In this document: positions 1-7,411 of the stretch, one piece after another
Position numbering within the stretch: position 1 is the first letter of the stretch
Layout: each line of letters begins with the position of its first letter
Assembly: GCA_041589295.1 (NCBI GenBank)
Contig: JBFHVZ010000091.1
Coordinates: forward strand, 1-14,528
Origin: Bermanella sp041589295
GTDB taxonomy: Bacteria > Pseudomonadota > Gammaproteobacteria > Pseudomonadales > Oceanobacteraceae
Direction: 5' to 3'
DNA length: 14,528 nucleotides
Made by a program: the position numbers and the translations under genes
Notes under the pieces: generated by a model
Told to the model about the DNA's origin: nothing
Database searches by the model: none
What the model saw: the letters and a program-made list of their open reading frames with translations, nothing else

Positions 1-403
1 TCAAACCAATGATGGTACCTAGCAGGCCCATCAGGGTAGAAATATTGGCTAACGTCGCGATGTATTGGGTGCGTTTTTCTAGTTTGGGTAAAGTTTCCAT
101 CAAGCCTTCTTCCATGGCGTATTCGACATCTTCACGGCGAGAACTGGATGGCATGCGGGCAATGCCAGAACCATAAATAGAAGCGATATCCGCATCGCTT
201 TGGTTGGCATAGTTCAATGCCGCTTTAAAGTCTTTACGTTGAATCATAGGTAGCATGTCTTCAAACGCTGCACGGTTTTTACGCTTAGAAGCCGAGATAG
301 ATACAAAACGCTCAATGGCAATGGCCAGACCTACAACCAGAATCACTGCGATGGGGTACATAAACACGCCGCCATCTTGGAAAAAACGAATAATAGTATC
401 CAT
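1..403 (-). CDS. MotA/TolQ/ExbB family proton channel subunit (partial, C-terminus outside window)
   Basis: This is the N-terminal 134 residues of an inner-membrane proton channel protein of the TolQ/ExbB/MotA family, which couples proton flow to work across the envelope. It opens MDTIIRFFQDGG, followed by a first membrane helix (about residues 15-30, MYPIAVILVVGLAIAIE). A charged cytoplasmic loop follows, then the start of the second helix with the family signature ending GLLGTIIGL at the window edge. The ATG at 403 is preceded by AGAGGAAG four bases upstream, a good ribosome binding site. It lies downstream of the envelope operon on the same strand but 277 bp away, so it may have its own promoter (a possible -10 TATAAC lies at 461-466 on the minus strand). 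An ExbD/TolR partner would be expected just outside the window. The family call is firm; the specific system (TolQ, ExbB or AglR-like) is not decided by this fragment. Confidence 0.92.
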   Translation of the reverse strand, partial: MDTIIRFFQDGGVFMYPIAVILVVGLAIAIERFVSISASKRKNRAAFEDMLPMIQRKDFKAALNYANQSDADIASIYGSGIARMPSSSRREDVEYAMEEGLMETLPKLEKRTQYIATLANISTLMGLLGTIIGL

Positions 404-680
404 GGGTACTTCCTCTAGTTCTTTTTATAGTTGGATGTTTTCTAGGGTTAATAAATTAGGGTTATAAAATAAGCGCTACGAACGAAGGGTAATGAAAGTG
501 AAGTGTGTATTTCAAAACCGCACCGTCGTACTTTTTAATTTATATTCTAAATTTTAATTTGGTTTTTATTTTTATTATTCAGGACCAGAGGGCATCAAAC
601 TCTTATGATGCGGAAGGTCAACTTTTCACCTTTGGTACCTTGATAACCGACGCACAGGGCAAGGTGCGTCTATTAAATGC
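404..680. other. Intergenic region upstream of the proton-channel gene
   Basis: The 277 bp between the proton-channel gene and the 103-residue gene are very AT-rich around 530-580. Two things stand out. A hairpin lies at 649-670 (arms GACGCAC and GTGCGTC, 8-base loop), 11 bases past the minus-strand stop at 681. It lacks a U-tract, so it could slow or protect RNA but is not a convincing intrinsic terminator. On the plus strand, 580-684 is an open frame without a start codon that reads like the end of a protein. No complete gene is seen here. Confidence 0.5.
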
Positions 681-992
681 TTAATTTCCATTTGGGTCAA
701 CGGTCACAGTTTCACTACTCACCCACTGCTGATGCAGGCTTTGCTCGCGTTCAAAACTGTATGGGTCTAGCGGTTTTAGTCGCTCTATTTGCGCTCCACG
801 AATGGGACTATACAAACGCTCTGCACCCTTAGAGTTTTGCCAAGGAATGATATACATCACCTGCGGGGCTTCGTTGTCGCCTTGAATTTTTATGCCTTCT
901 AGTTTGACCATTTTTTGCGCTTGAACCGCTGGGGCGACAAAAGCAACCGCACACACCAGCATAACCCACTGACGAATAGACAATGTATTCAT
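681..992 (-). CDS. Small secreted protein of the TPR/proton-channel cluster, unknown function
   Basis: A 103-residue protein I do not recognise. It starts with a clear Sec signal peptide: MNTLSIRQ, then a hydrophobic stretch (about 9-22), then a likely signal peptidase I site after APAVQA near residue 25. About 78 mature residues remain, with no cysteine and no TPR repeat, so it is probably a small periplasmic protein. The mature part is hydrophilic and mixed alpha/beta in character. Its ATG overlaps the stop of the upstream TPR lipoprotein gene by one base (TAATG) and is preceded by GGAGG, which suggests translational coupling in one operon. Co-occurrence with TPR lipoproteins and a TolQ/ExbB-type channel suggests an accessory role in the same envelope complex. 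That role is inferred from position only. Confidence 0.75.
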   Translation of the reverse strand: MNTLSIRQWVMLVCAVAFVAPAVQAQKMVKLEGIKIQGDNEAPQVMYIIPWQNSKGAERLYSPIRGAQIERLKPLDPYSFEREQSLHQQWVSSETVTVDPNGN

Positions 993-1795
993 TATTGACC
1001 TCCGGACGCCACTTGCGACTTCGTACCTAGGCGGCGATTAATATCTACCAACCAACCAGCAATACGGCGATCGGGTTCGCTTTGTAGTGACTGATACTTT
1101 TCGTAGTACTTAACGGCACGGGGCATATCGCCAATATAAATGTCGGCTAAAATTCCCATATTCAAGTAAGCGTCTGCAAACTGGGCATCAACGGCAATGG
1201 CTTTTAAATAGGCCGCCTCGGCTTTTTTAAACTGACCTTGTTGGCGATAGACCAAACCTAATTGATTATAGGCCTTGGCGTTCTTTTTATTTTTTTCCAC
1301 CGCGGTTTGCAATGCGTTCTCGGCTTTTTCCCATTCTTTTTTCTGGGCATAAATCACCCCAAGATTCGCGTAGGGGCCGGACAACTGCGGGTAAGCTTGA
1401 GTCAGCGCCACAAATTGTGCTTCCGCTTCTTGGGTTTTACCCTGCCCCATGGTTTGCACGGCGACAGAAAACTGCTGCGCGGCTTCAGCCGGAATCTCAA
1501 TCTGTTCCGATTCAACATTGGCACTCACCTGCTTCTTGGCATTTCCCGCACATGCGGTCAGCAATAACGCAATTATGGCCACGCTTAATGTCTTAGAAAC
1601 GTTATTGAGGCAGCCTAAGCAAGGCACAAAGTTTTCGCGGAAGCGGAGTCTGCGTGCCCCTTGGGTAGTACGTATTTGGTACACGAGCATTCCAAGAAGG
1701 CTTTTAAGGGCCTGCCCCGCGTGCATAGCACGTGTTTTGGGCACGCCGCTTAGGCAAAGCAAATAGTTTCTAATGGATTTCAGCGATAACATCAT
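992..1795 (-). CDS. TPR lipoprotein with an in-frame palindromic-element insertion in its signal peptide
   Basis: A 267-residue TPR protein. The mature part (about 105-240) holds three to four TPR repeats with typical spacing, for example AYNQLGLVYRQQGQFKKAE and the next repeat around 205-235. A lipoprotein leader is present, but displaced: hydrophobic SVAIIALLLTAC with lipobox L-T-A-C, Cys at residue 82. Residues 9-67 are encoded by a palindromic element (1596-1770 plus one TA). Without them the leader would be MMLSLKSIKTLSVAIIALLLTAC, a standard 23-residue lipoprotein signal, giving a protein of 208 residues. The start at 1795 (or the second ATG at 1792) is chosen because AAGGAGGAGG lies 6-9 bases upstream. 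The gene overlaps the end of the 950-residue gene by 26 bases. As it stands the protein has a 60-residue basic extension before the hydrophobic core, so export may be altered or an internal start used. It resembles the small TPR lipoproteins of Glt/Agl-like clusters. Confidence 0.85.
   Translation of the reverse strand: MMLSLKSIRNYLLCLSGVPKTRAMHAGQALKSLLGMLVYQIRTTQGARRLRFRENFVPCLGCLNNVSKTLSVAIIALLLTACAGNAKKQVSANVESEQIEIPAEAAQQFSVAVQTMGQGKTQEAEAQFVALTQAYPQLSGPYANLGVIYAQKKEWEKAENALQTAVEKNKKNAKAYNQLGLVYRQQGQFKKAEAAYLKAIAVDAQFADAYLNMGILADIYIGDMPRAVKYYEKYQSLQSEPDRRIAGWLVDINRRLGTKSQVASGGQ
1594..1772. mobile_element. Palindromic MITE-like element, 175 bp, flanked by TA duplication
   Basis: The element proper is 1596-1770. 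It is bounded on both sides by TA (1594-1595 and 1771-1772) and begins and ends with inverted GAAAC/GTTTC. The ends continue as imperfect inverted arms: GCCTAAGC at 1613-1620 pairs with GCTTAGGC at 1748-1755, and GCGTGCCC near 1632-1639 pairs with GGGCACGC near 1740-1747. It has no room for a transposase. Net gain with one TA is 177 bp, or 59 codons, so the reading frame of the host lipoprotein gene stays open. TA duplication is typical of IS630/Tc1-mariner elements and of MITEs derived from them. The family assignment is inference; the palindrome, TA flanks and frame are directly visible. Confidence 0.8.
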
Positions 1796-4622
1796 AAGCT
1801 ACCTCCTCCTTCGCATATCGGGCAGGCATTAGCTTGGCCAATGCCGTAATACTTTTCGCAATCCAACCATCATATAAACCATCCCAACTGCGCTTGATAT
1901 TGGTTTCGTGAATATTAATGGCCGCTTCTTCAAACGGAAACGCTTGGTCTTCTAGCAGGTATTCGTACTCTTCTAATTCCAGTTCATCTAAACCGGGCGG
2001 GCGTTCTGACGCCATCAGATCACGACTAAGCTCGCCGTAAATTTCGGCAATTTGGAATGTCGCCGCGGTGGTAAATTCCTGCACTTCCATTTTTGCAGTA
2101 CGTTCGTAGGCGGTTAAGGTTTTCTTTAGCGCTACTTTCTTTTTACCTAGGCTTTTTTGCAAAGGTAAGGTCAATGCAATGGCTGCGTATTCTTGACGTT
2201 CGTAATCGGCCAACTCAAACGATGCCTTAGCGGCTAAATACTTAGAACGGTCAGTTCGTGCTTTACCGGCCTTTTGGTCGGCATCAATTAGCTTAGCCAG
2301 CCAGTAACGACGTTTTTCGTGATCTTTTTGTTTTAAATACAAGCCTTCTAATTTATTGATGGCTTCTAGCTGAGCGTTAAACGGCTTAGGGTAGTTATGG
2401 GCGTAACGCTTTAGCATGGCCATAGAGCTGGTGATGTCGTCGGCTTTTTCGTAATACTCGGCCGATTGATAAAGCGCGATGCGCTGCTCTTCGACATCCG
2501 TGCTTGTACGCCAGATTTCTTGTAATTCAAACGCCGCTTTTTTCCATTGTCCGGTTTTTTCATAGGCGATAATTAACTTAGATGGAATATCTGCGGTTAA
2601 CTTGTGCGTAGAAAATTGCTCGCGGAACGCCAACAACAACGGAATCGCTTCCTCAAAGTTTTTACGCTTCATTAGGTAAGAGGCAGCATCATAATGGGCC
2701 GTAATGCGAATAGGTGATTCTGGCACCACTTTACCCACTCGCATAAATTGCTTAACGGCTTGTTTCATTTGCTGTTCACTTACGTCTTCTTGCTCGATCA
2801 GCGCGACGCCTTGTTTGTAAATACTACCGGCCAGTTTCTCGCGAACGTTTTTACGCTCTTTTTGGTCGATGATATTCAAGTCCAATACCGCTAAGTATGC
2901 AGCCTCTGCGTTTGCGTAGTTTTTCAGATCAAAGTGGCTGTGACCCATGATCGAATAAGACACAGAGCGCTGTTCTTTATTTGCTGTACCCAAGTTAAGG
3001 ACACGCTCAGCCGTATTGGCCGCCAACTCGAAACGGTTCAATTTAAAGAAGCCTTCAGATGCGCGGGCCAACACTTGCGGCACATTGCGATTGTTTGGAT
3101 AGGTATCCACAAACAAGAGGGCTGTGTCCACTTTACGACCAAGATACTCGTCTGCCACCGCTTGGGTTTTCGCTTGCTTGATTAACTGATTGTAAGTAAC
3201 CAAGGCGGCATAACCTGACTCTTCAGACTTTTCGTGCACCAGTGTTTTAAAACCACCCATTTCGTATGCCACAACGGCTTCGTCGTAACGACCCACATCA
3301 TATAAGGCTTCGCCTTTTAGGAAGTACATGCCGCCTAGAGCTTCATCTTCTGGGAAGGTGTCAATATATTCTTGATACCAACGGGCAGCGGCTAGCAAGC
3401 CATTAAAGCGATCGCTTAGGTCTTTACTTTTTTGACCTTTTGAATGGTGGTACTGAGCCAATTCAGATATGTAATTTTTTAAATTTGGACGAATCATCTC
3501 TTTGATGTCTTCGCCATAAAGTGTCCAGTATACGCTGTTGGCACCGTATTTTTCGATGTAGGCCATTTTGTGTTTTAACACTTGGTCGATATACCCAGCG
3601 CGCTTGTAGCTTTTAATGGCGTTACCATAAAACGTGGACGCCAAAACATCGTTAGGATTTTGCCCTACGAATGCAAGATAGGTTTTGGCCGCGTCTGAGT
3701 ATTGGCCCTTGGTAAGGTAGTACTCACCTAAACCGTCGTATACCAAGTATTCAAAGTGTCGATTTCCCACTTTGTTAAATAAGGCATTTGCCTGTGCGTA
3801 ACCTTGTCCGTCGGCAAAAATCATCGCCATCACGCGCAGGGTATCATCCAACAGTTCGCGGTCGCCTTTACTGGCCGTGACGACGGCCGATGTATTGGGG
3901 AAGCGACTGTCGATAACATCCACAAAGGATGCTAACGCTTGGTTGTGATTATTTTGCTTAAACTGGGCCCAACCACGCATGTAACTTGCGCTGGTGTAAA
4001 AACGAGTATCGCCGCCCTGTCCCATCACAAAATAGAAGGCCTTTTCTGCGTCGGCATAACGCTCATTGCTGAACAGAATATCACCACGACGATAGTGCAC
4101 TTCGGTCACAAGTTCTGAATCTGGAAACGACTCTGCTAACTTAGTTAGCGTAGACAAAGCAGCTTGGTCATCCCCTTTCAGCATGTGGGCTTTCGCCAAT
4201 TGGTACAGCAACATGTCGCTGTCACGTCGATTAGGGAAAAGTTCAAACACTTGCGTGTACGTGTCGATGGCTTGCTGATACACCTCTTTAACGTATTTTG
4301 GATCAACGTCTTCTGGGTTTTCGACAATAAGCTCTTCGATATCCATCAGTTTTAAGTCTGCCAAACGGTGCATAACATGCACACGCGTTTCGTCCTTCGG
4401 CGCAATTTCTAAATAGCGCTGATAACGACGAATGGCTTCTTTGGTATTAACTTCGGGCGCAGGCATTTTGGCCAAACGAATGCCCACGGGTCGAATATTC
4501 TCGATGGTTTTGCCCTTTAAATTATCTTCAACACTGACGATATTTTTTTCAGGCTGAGAAGAACACGCCGCTAGCATGATTGCACTGGCTAGCACAGCAG
4601 AAATTGGGCTGACACGTTTCAT
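1770..4622 (-). CDS. Large TPR-repeat outer-membrane lipoprotein (Glt/Agl-like cluster)
   Basis: A 950-residue lipoprotein. The leader MKRVSPISAVLASAIMLAAC gives a lipobox L-A-A-C with Cys20, followed by Ser-Ser, so sorting to the outer membrane by Lol is likely. From about residue 60 to 800 it is a long chain of TPR-like helical hairpins, for example LAKAHMLKGDDQAALSTL, RRGDILFSNERYADAEKAF and GEALYDVGRYDEAVVAYE, forming a periplasmic scaffold. The last 150 residues are more charged and less repetitive. The ATG at 4622 overlaps the upstream stop by one base (TAATG), with AGGGGG upstream. The stop is a TAG at 1772-1770, created partly by the palindromic element; the ancestral stop was probably TAA at the same codon, so the protein end is unchanged. 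Large TPR lipoproteins of this kind accompany TolQ/ExbB-type channels in Agl/Glt-like clusters (GltE is a comparison). The exact orthology is inferred. Confidence 0.87.
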   Translation of the reverse strand: MKRVSPISAVLASAIMLAACSSQPEKNIVSVEDNLKGKTIENIRPVGIRLAKMPAPEVNTKEAIRRYQRYLEIAPKDETRVHVMHRLADLKLMDIEELIVENPEDVDPKYVKEVYQQAIDTYTQVFELFPNRRDSDMLLYQLAKAHMLKGDDQAALSTLTKLAESFPDSELVTEVHYRRGDILFSNERYADAEKAFYFVMGQGGDTRFYTSASYMRGWAQFKQNNHNQALASFVDVIDSRFPNTSAVVTASKGDRELLDDTLRVMAMIFADGQGYAQANALFNKVGNRHFEYLVYDGLGEYYLTKGQYSDAAKTYLAFVGQNPNDVLASTFYGNAIKSYKRAGYIDQVLKHKMAYIEKYGANSVYWTLYGEDIKEMIRPNLKNYISELAQYHHSKGQKSKDLSDRFNGLLAAARWYQEYIDTFPEDEALGGMYFLKGEALYDVGRYDEAVVAYEMGGFKTLVHEKSEESGYAALVTYNQLIKQAKTQAVADEYLGRKVDTALLFVDTYPNNRNVPQVLARASEGFFKLNRFELAANTAERVLNLGTANKEQRSVSYSIMGHSHFDLKNYANAEAAYLAVLDLNIIDQKERKNVREKLAGSIYKQGVALIEQEDVSEQQMKQAVKQFMRVGKVVPESPIRITAHYDAASYLMKRKNFEEAIPLLLAFREQFSTHKLTADIPSKLIIAYEKTGQWKKAAFELQEIWRTSTDVEEQRIALYQSAEYYEKADDITSSMAMLKRYAHNYPKPFNAQLEAINKLEGLYLKQKDHEKRRYWLAKLIDADQKAGKARTDRSKYLAAKASFELADYERQEYAAIALTLPLQKSLGKKKVALKKTLTAYERTAKMEVQEFTTAATFQIAEIYGELSRDLMASERPPGLDELELEEYEYLLEDQAFPFEEAAINIHETNIKRSWDGLYDGWIAKSITALAKLMPARYAKEEVAYDVIAEIH
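1802..1811 (-). promoter_or_regulatory. Strong ribosome binding site AAGGAGGAGG inside the end of the upstream gene
   Basis: The minus strand carries AAGGAGGAGG, then TAGCTT, then ATGATG. This near-perfect anti-16S match sits 6 bases from the ATG at 1795 and 9 from that at 1792. It fixes the start of the small TPR lipoprotein upstream of the inserted element, rather than at the displaced hydrophobic leader, where I see no ATG or ribosome binding site. Confidence 0.8.
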
Positions 4623-6577
4623 TAGTTAGCCCCCTGTGCGACTGCGTTGTTTTTGTTTTTACTGGCGGTTTTCACTGCCAATGAACGGGCTTTATTGGAT
4701 GTTTCGTCGAACAAGCGCGCTGCGGCCAAACGAGCCTGTAGCTGGTAGTCCAAAATACGGGCCTGCCGTTGTTTAATGTCTTCTTTAACTATGGTGCCCA
4801 CCGCAAAGCGTTGGCGCTGATAAATTTTATCTATTTTAGTTAATTGCTGTTGATACTTTGCACGCAGTTTGGCAATGCGTTCAGGATGTTTCGCAAATGC
4901 ATCTGGCGCCGCTTCGAACGCAGCTCGGGTACTGGTTAAACGCTGCTTTGCCGTGCGCAATTCGGCTTCTAATACGGCAAGTTGGCTGCTGACTTCGCGC
5001 TTACGTTCGGCATAGCGTTCAGACAAATGCCATTTCAACACACCTTCGACACGGCGTAGGCGATCACGATATTGGCTTTGCTCACGCTTAGAATCCATTA
5101 CGCGTGTACCCGCCAATTGTTTAATGCGCCCTTCCACTGACTTGAATTGGCTGAGTTGGCCTTTTTCTTGGTCAGAGGCCAGCCCCGTACCATCTGGGTT
5201 ATTAAACGCCTTATTAATGTTGTTCAGCATGGTTTTATAGCGCTTATCCATATCGCGATAACGACGTTCACGGGAGGCCACGGCATCATCTGCTTTTATG
5301 ACTGAATACTCTTGTTTGCGCGTGGCTAAGGTATCTTCAAACGCTTCAAGGTCCTGTAGTGATTGAATCACTTTATGACGCATGACATGCAAGTCGCGCA
5401 GTTTGGTTAGTTGACCTTGGAAGTAACCTTGTGACATTACGTCTTTTAAATAAATGCGGTCGGGATGATTCGGCAAGGTTAAGTCCAGCGGCACAAAACT
5501 ACCCCATTTGTCGGGCACCTGACTGGCTAATAAGGGTTCAATAAATTCGCCTGTATTCAAACGCGTTGCGCTGTCGCCCAGCTGCTTGTGAATGGCGTCA
5601 TACTGTTCGGTGGCGTATTCAAATGCACCCAGCGCCAGCACTTTTGCATTGAGTTTTTCTAATAAGTGAGGAATTGCTATTAGGGTTTCTTGAACATCTT
5701 GATTTAACTGCGAGTGTGCAGTTTTTAGCATGTACCAAGGTTGCAACGCTTCGTGGTATTGCCATTGTTCGGTTAAGGCCCAGCCGTAAGTCAACAGTGC
5801 CTTAGGTGTATACGCGCCTTCTAGATTCACGCTACGCAAGTGTTTAATGGCGGTGCGACCACGACCCGTATCAAAAAAGAATTGCCCTGCCATTAAGTTA
5901 ATGCGATCTGACAATGCTTTTTGCTGTTGCGTATTTTTAGTGAGTTCCAGTGCTTTATTAAACGCCGCTTCGACTTTGTCGATATGAACATCCCGTTCGG
6001 TGTAGCTCACCGCTAAATTTAAAAACGCGTAAGTTGCCCATGGGCTGTCTTCTTTTAATGCGAGGATATGTTTGTCGGCACGACTGGGTTTACCACGAAA
6101 CATTTCGAGCGTGGCAATTAAAAAATGATATTCGTCTTTTAAATCGCTATTGAGAAATTGTTCATCCACTTTGCGCATGGCGGTCAGTGCATTATCCCAA
6201 TAACCTTGACTGTAAAAACTTTTAGCTAGAAAAAACCACGCTTGCGCACGCGCTGGGCGCGGTACTAACGCCATGCGTTCGTCTGCAAGCAAACGTTGAA
6301 AGCCCTGATTGGCTTGCTGATTCATGCCTAGGCCTAGCTCGGCAATAGACTGGTGTACATCCAATATTTTGCCGTAACGGCGGCCATTGCGTTTTCTTAA
6401 TGCTTGATTAGACCCCAATGCGGCGGCGTAATCGCCAGAATGCAGTTGGTACAAGGCCTGCCCGTATAGGGCATCTTTTGCTTTTGCACGCGATATATCG
6501 GGTAACAAATCTTCAGCTTGTGCGGCACCTGACACCATCACGCATGTGATGAGCAGCCGCTTCATGTGTTTTTTCAT
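4622..6577 (-). CDS. Secreted solenoid and coiled-coil protein of the same operon, unknown function
   Basis: A 651-residue protein with a Sec signal peptide (MKKHMKRLLITCVMVSG, cleavage after AQA at residue 21). Residues 35 to about 330 are helical and TPR-like, with hairpins such as ALYQLHSGDYAAALGSNQAL and AWFFLAKSFYSQGYWDNALT. Residues about 385-455 and 500-625 are rich in Glu, Lys, Arg and Gln with heptad-like spacing and are probably long coiled coils. The tail is basic and rich in Lys and Asn. It has no lipobox and no later membrane helix, so it should be periplasmic. The ATG at 6577 follows the upstream stop by 12 bases, with GAGAAG as ribosome binding site, and the gene overlaps the next one by one base. 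A bridging role in the periplasm between the inner-membrane channel and the outer-membrane TPR lipoproteins fits its layout, but is inference. I know no experimentally described homologue. Confidence 0.83.
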   Translation of the reverse strand: MKKHMKRLLITCVMVSGAAQAEDLLPDISRAKAKDALYGQALYQLHSGDYAAALGSNQALRKRNGRRYGKILDVHQSIAELGLGMNQQANQGFQRLLADERMALVPRPARAQAWFFLAKSFYSQGYWDNALTAMRKVDEQFLNSDLKDEYHFLIATLEMFRGKPSRADKHILALKEDSPWATYAFLNLAVSYTERDVHIDKVEAAFNKALELTKNTQQQKALSDRINLMAGQFFFDTGRGRTAIKHLRSVNLEGAYTPKALLTYGWALTEQWQYHEALQPWYMLKTAHSQLNQDVQETLIAIPHLLEKLNAKVLALGAFEYATEQYDAIHKQLGDSATRLNTGEFIEPLLASQVPDKWGSFVPLDLTLPNHPDRIYLKDVMSQGYFQGQLTKLRDLHVMRHKVIQSLQDLEAFEDTLATRKQEYSVIKADDAVASRERRYRDMDKRYKTMLNNINKAFNNPDGTGLASDQEKGQLSQFKSVEGRIKQLAGTRVMDSKREQSQYRDRLRRVEGVLKWHLSERYAERKREVSSQLAVLEAELRTAKQRLTSTRAAFEAAPDAFAKHPERIAKLRAKYQQQLTKIDKIYQRQRFAVGTIVKEDIKQRQARILDYQLQARLAAARLFDETSNKARSLAVKTASKNKNNAVAQGAN

Positions 6578-6589
6578 GAGCGACTTCTC

Positions 6590-7126
6590 TTATTTCCATT
6601 CAACAATGGCGAATTCAGGTAGTTGTTGCTTAGGGTTTTGGGAGATTTTCACTTCCAAGTATTTGGAGGAGCGCGCCTTACCAAAGTCCACCACAACAGT
6701 ACGTTGTAATGGGCGGCCATCGCTGTCTTTACCTTGGATATGCGCTTTTAAGTGGTGCATACCGGGTTTTAAATTGCCTTGATACAGCTTTTGAATACCG
6801 CCACGACGCAGCGCATCAACTTGTTCGTTGGCATACAGGTGGGAGGTTACGGTTTCTTGGTCTAGTTCGAGCTTGACCGAGGACAGTTCAAAGTTTTTCA
6901 CACTGTCCATGCTCACAAAGACAGCAAAGGACGTGGTGGCCGGATACAGTAGTTGCTCTTCTAATTCAAATAGCTCGCGATTGAGCTCAACCACTTCGGC
7001 TTTAAGTTCTTCGATGTTGCTTTCTAACTTCGCATCACCTGCCGTCCATGCAAGGCTCGCGAAAAGCAAACTGAAGGAGAATAGTAAAAACGCGCCAATT
7101 CGTTTAGGGGAATAGACCAGCTCCAC
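6590..7126 (-). CDS. Exported or membrane-anchored protein with N-terminal coiled coil, first gene of the envelope operon
   Basis: A 178-residue protein starting at a GTG (7126) with AAGG about 9 bases upstream; there is no ATG near the N-terminus. Residues 10-28 (IGAFLLFSFSLLFASLAWT) form a signal peptide or a single membrane anchor. A short acidic coiled coil follows at about 33-60 (rich in Glu and Leu). From about 65 the sequence alternates polar and hydrophobic residues as in a beta-sandwich, ending EFAIVEWK. I do not recognise a named family or a DNA-binding motif. It is the first gene of the minus-strand cluster, 12 bases before the 651-residue gene, so the operon promoter should lie in 7127-7411. 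A periplasmic structural role beside the TPR proteins is suggested by context only. Confidence 0.8.
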   Translation of the reverse strand: MELVYSPKRIGAFLLFSFSLLFASLAWTAGDAKLESNIEELKAEVVELNRELFELEEQLLYPATTSFAVFVSMDSVKNFELSSVKLELDQETVTSHLYANEQVDALRRGGIQKLYQGNLKPGMHHLKAHIQGKDSDGRPLQRTVVVDFGKARSSKYLEVKISQNPKQQLPEFAIVEWK

Positions 7127-7411
7127 AACAGCACCTTATTTTTATTATTGTTTTATTTGGAGTTCTGCCAGAGCATCCATTTGAGCTCTGCGACCGAGTG
7201 CCGGATTATTACAAAAAGAAACGAACGGTGGAACGGATAATTATCGGTGAACGTGTGCTTGCACACAGGAAAGGGAACTTTTTAACACAAGCCCCAGGAA
7301 AAGCTGGACGCTTGTTCCAATACGCAAAACCAAACAACAAAGGCGCGTCTGACAATGCCTCTCGGCAAGCCAGCTCGCGCCTTATTGTTACGCTAATTTA
7401 AGCCACCAACA
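7127..7411. other. Intergenic region between the VWA gene and the envelope operon
   Basis: This gap must hold both the end of the moxR-VWA unit and the promoter of the envelope operon (both minus strand). A probable terminator lies at 7331-7382. Two perfect palindromes lie close together: GATAATTATC at 7236-7245 and GTGTGC-TT-GCACAC at 7253-7266, possible operator sites. A further hairpin (CAGAGC 7169-7174 with GCTCTG 7185-7190) falls where the 5' leader of the operon would be. No promoter with good -35 and -10 boxes was found. Confidence 0.45.
7331..7382 (-). terminator. Probable intrinsic terminator of the moxR-VWA unit
   Basis: On the minus strand, about 30 bases past the VWA stop, the arms CGCGCCT/AGGCGCG (7376-7382 and 7341-7347) form a perfect 7-bp GC-rich stem. 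A small inner hairpin lies in the loop (TGCC 7356-7359 with GGCA 7364-7367). A T-rich tail, TTTGTTGTTTGGTTTTG, follows. The long loop and interrupted T-tract make it less than ideal. Confidence 0.55.

Noticed and set aside
1262..1766. Plus-strand open frames opposite the small TPR lipoprotein, taken as genes
   Set aside because: They are antisense to conserved TPR repeats and to the palindromic element, and lack ribosome binding sites.
7198..7401. Plus-strand open frame of 67 residues starting at a GTG
   Set aside because: There is no ribosome binding site, the composition is not protein-like, and it runs over palindromes and the terminator hairpin of the VWA unit.
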